Shown here: positions 15,913 to 25,460 of the stretch, one piece after another
How positions within the stretch are numbered: position 1 is the first letter of the stretch
How the letters are laid out: every line of letters starts with the position of its first letter
NCBI GenBank assembly: GCA_023254365.1
Contig: JALRLQ010000018.1
Span: forward strand, 1 to 25,460
DNA length: 25,460 nucleotides
Direction of reading: 5' to 3'
From: Candidatus Poseidonia sp.
GTDB taxonomy: Archaea; Thermoplasmatota; Poseidoniia; Poseidoniales; Poseidoniaceae
Notes under the pieces: model-generated
The model's database searches: none
Told to the model about the DNA's origin: nothing
What the model saw: the letters and a program-made list of their open reading frames with translations, nothing else
Made by a program: the position numbers and the translations under genes

Positions 15913-17169
15913 TCACTGGCCAGCGAAGGCAGCAACGGCGGCGTGGATTTCTTCATCCAACATGTTTCGCTTCTGACCTTTGGCCACTTCGAACAAATGG
16001 GCCACGAGGTCGTCGTTGGCCTCGATACCGTTCTGTTCAAGCCACCAAACGATGTTGGAACGTCCCGACATGTGGCCAATGCGGATCACCTGCTTGAGGC
16101 CGAAGTCACCGGCAGGGACGCCTGAATACACACGGTCTGCCAGCCAGTGGTCGCCCTTTCGCATGGCCTTGATGACCGCCGAGGCGTGCACACCTGTACC
16201 TGTTTCAAAGGCATCCTCGCCAAAGACAGGGTAGTTGCGTGGCAGCGGCACTTCGATGTATTCGTTGGCCTTCTGCATGTAGGTGTCAAGCAAGGTCAGG
16301 TCGTTGTCGATAACGCCCATCAATTTCAGATTGACCAGGGTTTGGTCCAATGGAGCGTTCCCGGCTCGCTCCCCTACACCAAGGGCGGTTCCGTGAATGA
16401 CATCCGCTCCAGCCTCAACCGCTGCAATGTTGTTTGCAACGCCGAGGCCGCGGTCTTGATGACCGTGCCAGTTAACCTCGATCTCTCGGCGCTGGTATCC
16501 TGCATCTTTGATGACTTCTTCGTCAATGAAGTGCAAGAGTTTCTTCACGCCGTTGGGCGTCACGTGACCGCAGGTGTCGCAAACGCACAAGCGACGAACG
16601 CCCAATTCCATGGCTCGCTGATAGATGGCTTTGACATCCTCTGGGTTGGACCGTGTGGTGTCTTCGGTGACGAACATGACCGGCACGTCGTTTTCAACCG
16701 CATAAGAGACTGCGGCTTCCATCGTGGTCATGAGTTTCTCCATCGTCCACCCTTCGGTGTATTGACGGATAGGGCTGGTGCCAAGGAACGCCGAGGCTTG
16801 GATTTCCATGTCGTGTTTGGCCTGCATTTCCACCAGTGGCTCAATGTCGCCCATGAGGGTGCGGACCGCAGCGCCAGGACGAATGCTGTAGCCGTTGTCT
16901 TTGATGTGGGTGAGCATGGCGTCGATGTGGTCTCGGTGAAACGGTCCAGCCCCGGGGAGGCCGAGGTCGACTTTCTGAATGCCAAGTTGTTCCATGTAAC
17001 CCAACAACTCAATCTTCTGCTCAATCGTAGGGTTTCGTGCGCTGGGGCTTTGCAAACCATCCCTCAACGTTTCGTCATCAAACCATACACCATGGGGGTG
17101 ATTGGCTGCATTTCGGTTGAATTCGTACTCAATCGTGTTCCAATCGTATATCAGTGAACGCTCGTCCAT
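15913..17169 (-). CDS. 2-isopropylmalate synthase/homocitrate synthase-like enzyme (DRE-TIM metallolyase)
   Basis: A 418-residue TIM-barrel enzyme of the DRE-TIM metallolyase superfamily, which condenses acetyl-CoA with a 2-oxoacid or does the reverse. The N-terminal motif is 'DDETLRDGLQSP' (31-42), where the family's D-x-T-L-R-D-G-E-Q carries Leu instead of Glu. Metal ligands H235 and H237 lie in 'WHGHQDRGLG', followed by 'GTALGVGERAGNAPLD' (260-275), the G-x-G-E-R-x-G-N motif of LeuA/homocitrate synthases. A short C-terminal lid ('FETGTGVHASAVIKA') is present, but the LeuA regulatory domain is absent (usual LeuA about 500 residues). Candidate roles are isopropylmalate, homocitrate or citramalate synthesis. 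ATG 17169 has AGGTG eight bases upstream; ATG 17175 and 17205 are alternatives. Stop abuts the convergent gene with no gap. Confidence 0.8.
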   Translation of the reverse strand: MDERSLIYDWNTIEYEFNRNAANHPHGVWFDDETLRDGLQSPSARNPTIEQKIELLGYMEQLGIQKVDLGLPGAGPFHRDHIDAMLTHIKDNGYSIRPGAAVRTLMGDIEPLVEMQAKHDMEIQASAFLGTSPIRQYTEGWTMEKLMTTMEAAVSYAVENDVPVMFVTEDTTRSNPEDVKAIYQRAMELGVRRLCVCDTCGHVTPNGVKKLLHFIDEEVIKDAGYQRREIEVNWHGHQDRGLGVANNIAAVEAGADVIHGTALGVGERAGNAPLDQTLVNLKLMGVIDNDLTLLDTYMQKANEYIEVPLPRNYPVFGEDAFETGTGVHASAVIKAMRKGDHWLADRVYSGVPAGDFGLKQVIRIGHMSGRSNIVWWLEQNGIEANDDLVAHLFEVAKGQKRNMLDEEIHAAVAAFAGQ

Positions 17170-17281
17170 CAACATCACACCTGCGGCAGCGAGTTGCCCC
17201 CGCATTTGCTGAGAACATCCCTTCCCGTTTCAATGCGTCGCTTGCTTGCTGAAAGCAGGTGCCAGCACACCGCTTCGGTGG

Positions 17282-21944
<4,663 letters not shown>

Positions 21945-22034
21945 TCAATTTAGAAGGTGGAATCGGGGTGCTGCGGCGTGTTTTCGAACCGGAAAGATGC
22001 CCTTATCCTCCTACAAAAGAAAGACCCCTTGACA

Positions 22035-22050
22035 GGGTATAAACATACCC
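22035..22050. promoter_or_regulatory. TATA-containing palindrome between gyrB and aroD
   Basis: GGGTATAAACATACCC: six-base perfect arms around a four-base centre, containing TATAAA on the plus strand and TTTATA on the minus strand. It lies about 100 bases upstream of gyrB ATG 21935 and about 172 bases upstream of aroD. The 286-bp region 21936-22221 is the largest non-coding gap in the window and holds nothing else I can name. A TATA box inside an operator-like palindrome would fit a regulated gyrB promoter giving a leader of roughly 80 bases, consistent with the gyrB Shine-Dalgarno site. Confidence 0.45.
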
Positions 22051-22221
22051 CTCCCCTAGGCTCAAAAACGATGTATTGCGCCGTAATTTCGCACCGCCAC
22101 ATCAACCAAACAACCCTCCAAAACGAGACTTCGAGTTTGAATGCGGAGCATCCTTTCCTCGCCCTCGCCTCCGAGAGCATCAAGCGTGAGCGTTAAGAAG
22201 AGGTCGTCGGTGGGCCAAAAC

Positions 22222-23019
22222 ATGACTGGACCAAAAGTGTGCGTCTCGCTTGAAGGCACCACCGTAAAAGAAATGGCTGACGAGGCTGCTCGTGCCAACC
22301 TTGCAGGTGCTGATTTCGTTGAAGTCCGCTTTGACCGGTTGTACCTCAAAAAGCCCGAACCGCAAGAAGTTGAGGGCGAAGACGGTGAGGTCAAGCGCGT
22401 GATGCCTCCCGAAGAGGAGTGGGCCGTTCGTGATCTCGCCGACGTTGATGTCGAAGCCTCCATTCAATCGTTGAAAGAGAGCATCCCCCTCCCAGTCATC
22501 TTCACGGTACGCCCCAAGGACGAAGGCGGACACTACCCCAGCAACGAAAAAGACCGCCGGGCCATTTTGGAACAGGCTATTGATTCGGGCGTCAACAGCG
22601 TCGACCTTGAGCTCTCCATCGACACCAAGGCCCGTCAATCCATGGTTGAAAAGGCAGAAAAAGCAAACGTGAAGGTCATCTCTTCCATTCACAACACGAC
22701 GACCACCCCGAGCGCAGAGGAACTCGTCAGCATGGTCAACGAGAACGCCAAGGAAGGTGAAATTTTCAAATTCTGTGGAACCGTTAACGACCATCAAGAC
22801 GCCTTGCAAATTGTTGAGGCGAGTTACGAACTCAAGGATTCATCCCATGCATTCTCGCTCATGGCTCTTGGCAACGGAGGCGACTGGGCTCGCCTTCATG
22901 CGCCCGTTCTCGGTCAAAGCCTCGTTTACGCCACGTTGCGAACGGAGTTCAAACTCTCGAACAAGGGCCTCGTGAACATCCGGGACCTCAAGAACGCCTG
23001 GACGCTCATGGAATATTGA
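22222..23019 (+). CDS. aroD: Type I 3-dehydroquinate dehydratase
   Basis: A 265-residue class I enzyme of the shikimate pathway, converting 3-dehydroquinate to 3-dehydroshikimate through a Schiff base. Family residues visible are E34 and R36 in 'DFVEVRFDRL', R97 in 'VIFTVRP', H157 in 'ISSIHN' and the Schiff-base Lys K183 in 'EIFKFCGTVND'. The C-terminal segment 'MALGNGGDWARLHAPVLGQSLVYA' matches the family's G-x-G..R loop. A charged insertion (about residues 42-72, rich in Glu) separates the first two barrel strands. ATG 22222 is chosen because it starts directly at the first strand; ATG 22141 would add 27 basic/Ser-rich residues. A weak TTAAGA element near 22195, about 27 bases before the start, would suit a leaderless transcript. 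Confidence 0.9.
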   Translation: MTGPKVCVSLEGTTVKEMADEAARANLAGADFVEVRFDRLYLKKPEPQEVEGEDGEVKRVMPPEEEWAVRDLADVDVEASIQSLKESIPLPVIFTVRPKDEGGHYPSNEKDRRAILEQAIDSGVNSVDLELSIDTKARQSMVEKAEKANVKVISSIHNTTTTPSAEELVSMVNENAKEGEIFKFCGTVNDHQDALQIVEASYELKDSSHAFSLMALGNGGDWARLHAPVLGQSLVYATLRTEFKLSNKGLVNIRDLKNAWTLMEY

Positions 23020-23032
23020 GGCGTTCTCCGAA

Positions 23033-24124
23033 TCAGCCGCCCTCCGCCTCGGAGGGTGTTTGTTCAAGGTAGGGCACAGCCGTTGTTTCCTCACGGCTAT
23101 CCGAGCCCAATCCAGCATTGTGATATCGCTTGTTGAGGACCAGCGGAACGATGAACACCGCAGCCAACAAGGCAAACAGCACCAATGGTACCGTCCATGT
23201 CGGGAAGATGGCGTTTCTTGCTTCAGACAGCACCGTCACATCGGCAACGACCACTTGTCCGCTGACACCTGCATCGTCATCGTGGGTGTTGTCCCATGCA
23301 TCGATCACGAGATAGAAGTCTTGCCACTCGTCGTTTCCAAACAGCGAAGTGTAGACTTCGGGGGCGTCCATGGCGACTGAAAACGTCACCTCTGAACGGG
23401 ATTCATACTGATGAACGTCTCGGTAAGATTGCCAGCCGAGTGGATTGAAACTTCGCCACTCCGGTGGGATATCGCTGAGCACATTGTTGTCGCCACCTGC
23501 CAAATCAACGTCATTCCACCACCACCCACCGTGAATCATTCTGTAGACTTCCTCGTAGCGGGTGTATTGGGACGAAGTCATCAGATAAACGTCAGCGTCA
23601 ACGGGTTGAGATTCGCTCCCAGCCACGCTATAGAGGTTCACACAGAACGTGGTTCGATGGGCGCTGGAGAGATTGAAACGCAAGGCACCAGCACTGTCGT
23701 TACCAACGAGCATTGTGATGTAGTGACCTTCCGTGAACGGCACCAAGGTGGGCAGAGGCCATGTTGGACTGTACATCCAAGGCTCCTCGGGATGAAGGGC
23801 TTCATCCCAATCACCGAGGATTTTTCCTGAACCTTCGTCCTCACCGAAGCCGTCATCGTCGTTGGCTCGCACGTCATCTTCGTAACCATAGTATGGCATT
23901 CCCCATGAAGAAAACGGGACGAGGGCGTGACGCTGGACGGTCTGGTTCCACTCGGTGTTGACCACCTCGCCCTCGCATCCTGTGGCAGCTTGAGCGTTGG
24001 GGGCCAAGCCGCCTCCAAACGACATCACGGGGAGAAGGAACACCGTGAACAGTGCAAAAGCAGTCCATCGCATCCGTTGCACCGGCCTGATGGTGGAGTC
24101 GGCGGTTTTAGGAGATTCCCTCAT
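23033..24124 (-). CDS. Exported single-anchor surface protein, unknown function
   Basis: A 363-residue protein not recognised as a named family. A signal peptide (about 18-47, core 'FALFTVFLLPVMSF', ending N-A-Q-A) precedes an acidic, aromatic-rich ectodomain (about 48-305) with acidic runs such as 'DDDGFGEDEG'. A membrane helix lies at about 308-332 ('VPLVLFALLAAVFIVPLVL'), followed by a short cytoplasmic tail. Two internal strand-rich stretches start 'EGHYITMLVGNDSAGALRF' and 'EVTFSVAMD', hinting at beta-sandwich domains of the pre-peptidase type. Its ATG 24124 overlaps the stop of the PKD protein as ATGA, so the two are coupled and may form a surface complex. ATG 24073, at the signal peptide, is an alternative start. 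Confidence 0.65.
   Translation of the reverse strand: MRESPKTADSTIRPVQRMRWTAFALFTVFLLPVMSFGGGLAPNAQAATGCEGEVVNTEWNQTVQRHALVPFSSWGMPYYGYEDDVRANDDDGFGEDEGSGKILGDWDEALHPEEPWMYSPTWPLPTLVPFTEGHYITMLVGNDSAGALRFNLSSAHRTTFCVNLYSVAGSESQPVDADVYLMTSSQYTRYEEVYRMIHGGWWWNDVDLAGGDNNVLSDIPPEWRSFNPLGWQSYRDVHQYESRSEVTFSVAMDAPEVYTSLFGNDEWQDFYLVIDAWDNTHDDDAGVSGQVVVADVTVLSEARNAIFPTWTVPLVLFALLAAVFIVPLVLNKRYHNAGLGSDSREETTAVPYLEQTPSEAEGG
23040..23064 (+). terminator. Hairpin terminator candidate downstream of aroD
   Basis: CCCTCCG and CGGAGGG form a perfect seven-pair stem with a three-base loop, followed by TGTTTGTT, starting 21 bases after the aroD stop. It lies inside the last codons of the convergent minus-strand gene. 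Archaeal termination depends mainly on T-runs, so the hairpin's role is inferred. Confidence 0.45.
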
Positions 24125-25460
24125 CGTCGTCGCAACGGGCGGATGTATCCGCTGTCGTCGTTGCGACGCTCGTCCTTGGAGAGAATCTTCGGCGCTGGAG
24201 GCGGCTGGTGGTGATCCATGCCCAACAGTCCGCCTTGCGACTCAACGTGTTCGATATCGGTGTACGTTTCAGCCGCTTCCTTGGCCTCTTCTTCAAGCTC
24301 CGTTGGTTCACGCATCACCAACCACCCCAAGATGAGGGCAACCACGATCAAAGCGATGAAGGTCGCCAGTTCAGAGCCAGCGTCAGCCAGCCAAGACTTC
24401 CACTCTTCAGCGCTAAAGTCCGACAGGGAAGGGGGGCCCTCGGGCTCGGGAACCACTTCGATGTCCTCGGTCAGCGTGGCACACTGGCCCATGCCGTCGC
24501 AGACTTCCACCATCACGGTGTAGTATCCTGTCGCATCCCACGTGTTGATGGTTCGCGTGGTTGACCCTGCGATGGGCGTGACCCAATCGTCCTCAGCGTT
24601 GCCGTTTTCATCTTCATCAACATCCAAGTCAAAGTCCCATCGAACACTGTAATCGGTGCCGATGCGCTCGTCTCGCTCGCTGATGGAACCGTCCTCAACA
24701 TCGAGATCTCGATAAATCTCCATGTCGCTTCCGACCTCCATGTCATGGATATCGGCATCAAAAGAAGCAGAAGAACCGCTGAAAATGCTCTCCGGAACGA
24801 AAATGGCCTTGACTTCGGGCGGATGGTCCACCACCACGGTGAAGGTCGAGCGGGACACATCGCCTGTTCCAAAGGCGTCCCTGACCGTGAGCGAAACGGT
24901 GTAGGTGCCCGGCAGGGTGTAGGCGTGCCACGGTGAGGCGCCATGCTCGAGTGGCGTGGCATCACCGAAGTCCCACGTGTACTCGACCAGACCGTTCCAG
25001 TCCGGCGATTCCGTTTCAAACGGCACGTACTTGCCTTCGAATTGTCGGTCACCGTCTCGAGTTCCGCTTGAATCAAAGTACAACAAACGCTTCGGTGCGG
25101 TCACGACGGCGCCGTCTTCGTTGAAGGTGTGCGACCAATCATCGGGAAGGGAACCTTCGGGGAACACCGTGGACGTGGTGATCAATTCACCGTCCAACCA
25201 GCCATCGAGGATGCGAACTTGGATGATCGGCAAGGGGTTGGCAATGCGAACGGTCATCGTTCGTGGGAAACTTTCCACGCCTTCCTTGTCCGTGACGACC
25301 AGGGTCACGGTGTGAATTCCGGGCGTCGTGAACGTGTGGGTGACTTGAGGGCGGTCGCCAAAGGTTCCATCCGAAAACGTCCAATTCCACACCTCAATGT
25401 CGCTTGAGTCGCCCACCACCCCGTCGGGGTCCCTGCTGTCCAATCCATCGAACACATAGG
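24121..25460 (-). CDS. PKD-domain surface protein, partial (5' end beyond the window)
   Basis: The C-terminal 445 or so residues of a larger surface protein; the frame stays open to the right edge. Counting from position 25455, one PKD domain is partly visible (FDGLDSRDPDG ... 'HTVTLVVTDKEGV'). A second (about 155-210) contains the hallmark 'YTWDFGD' and 'PGTYTVSLTVRDAFG', and a third PKD-like domain (about 225-335) has 'VRWDFDLDVDEDENGNAEDDW', a probable calcium-binding acidic loop. A membrane helix at 362-381 (FIALIVVALILGWLV) and a charged cytoplasmic tail follow, so the domains sit outside the cell. PKD domains mediate protein-protein or carbohydrate contacts in archaeal surface layers and secreted proteases. 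Its stop overlaps the next gene as ATGA. Confidence 0.85.
   Translation of the reverse strand, partial: YVFDGLDSRDPDGVVGDSSDIEVWNWTFSDGTFGDRPQVTHTFTTPGIHTVTLVVTDKEGVESFPRTMTVRIANPLPIIQVRILDGWLDGELITTSTVFPEGSLPDDWSHTFNEDGAVVTAPKRLLYFDSSGTRDGDRQFEGKYVPFETESPDWNGLVEYTWDFGDATPLEHGASPWHAYTLPGTYTVSLTVRDAFGTGDVSRSTFTVVVDHPPEVKAIFVPESIFSGSSASFDADIHDMEVGSDMEIYRDLDVEDGSISERDERIGTDYSVRWDFDLDVDEDENGNAEDDWVTPIAGSTTRTINTWDATGYYTVMVEVCDGMGQCATLTEDIEVVPEPEGPPSLSDFSAEEWKSWLADAGSELATFIALIVVALILGWLVMREPTELEEEAKEAAETYTDIEHVESQGGLLGMDHHQPPPAPKILSKDERRNDDSGYIRPLRRR

Noticed and set aside
16147..17157. Open frame of 336 codons on the plus strand opposite the LeuA-like gene
   Set aside because: Antisense shadow of a well-supported enzyme with intact metal-binding motifs.
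22141..22221. 27-codon N-terminal extension of AroD
   Set aside because: Ser/Pro/Arg-rich and outside the fold; ATG 22222 begins directly at the first barrel strand.

Overview
This 25.5 kb window looks like the genome of a marine planktonic euryarchaeon, most likely Marine Group II (Candidatus Poseidoniales, Thermoplasmatota). The evidence is a mixture of archaeal information-processing genes (multi-OB-fold RPA with a zinc finger, its RPA-associated partner, Hel308 helicase, KEOPS subunit Cgi121), archaeal TadB/TadC-type pilus platform proteins, a bacterial-type gyrBA operon, large acidic surface proteins with PKD domains, very tight packing (ATGA/TGATG overlaps, convergent genes 0-13 bp apart) and moderate GC. 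The lineage call is inference from gene content. No rRNA, tRNA, CRISPR array, insertion sequence or pseudogene was found.

Layout. 1-4500 (minus): an apparent operon of RPA, an RPA-associated protein, a small unrecognised beta-rich protein that resembles phage baseplate/tail proteins, two T2SSF (TadB/TadC-like) membrane proteins, and the first 51 codons of a probable secretion ATPase that runs off the left edge. 4661-10728 (minus): Hel308, Cgi121, TldD and TldE, the last two overlapping by ATGA. 10817-11434 (plus): a small membrane protein with a TerB-like tail, divergent from hel308. 11437-14540 (minus): a PaaI-like thioesterase, a SprT-like zinc metalloprotein and a 690-residue membrane protein, chained head to tail. 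14572-15912 (plus): an M14-family aspartoacylase/succinylglutamate desuccinylase-like enzyme. 15913-17169 (minus): a 2-isopropylmalate synthase/homocitrate synthase-like enzyme. 17282-21935 (minus): gyrB then gyrA, overlapping. 21936-22221: the main regulatory gap, with a TATA-like palindrome. 22222-23019 (plus): type I 3-dehydroquinate dehydratase. 23033-25460 (minus): two coupled surface proteins, the upstream one cut by the right edge.

How the genes fit together. Two blocks concern DNA: Hel308 (fork remodelling) and gyrase (negative supercoiling), plus RPA (ssDNA binding). Placing RPA and its partner directly upstream of pilus-platform genes is the most provocative arrangement, because it would suit a DNA-uptake or DNA-transfer machine, but it could equally be chance packing in a compact genome. 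Metabolic genes touch the branched-chain/2-oxoacid and shikimate pathways. The large membrane and PKD proteins probably belong to the cell surface.

Start codons were chosen from Shine-Dalgarno-like sequences and overlaps. Several genes here have recognisable GGAGG-type sites 5-9 nt before the start, so this was informative. Remaining ambiguity is stated per gene.
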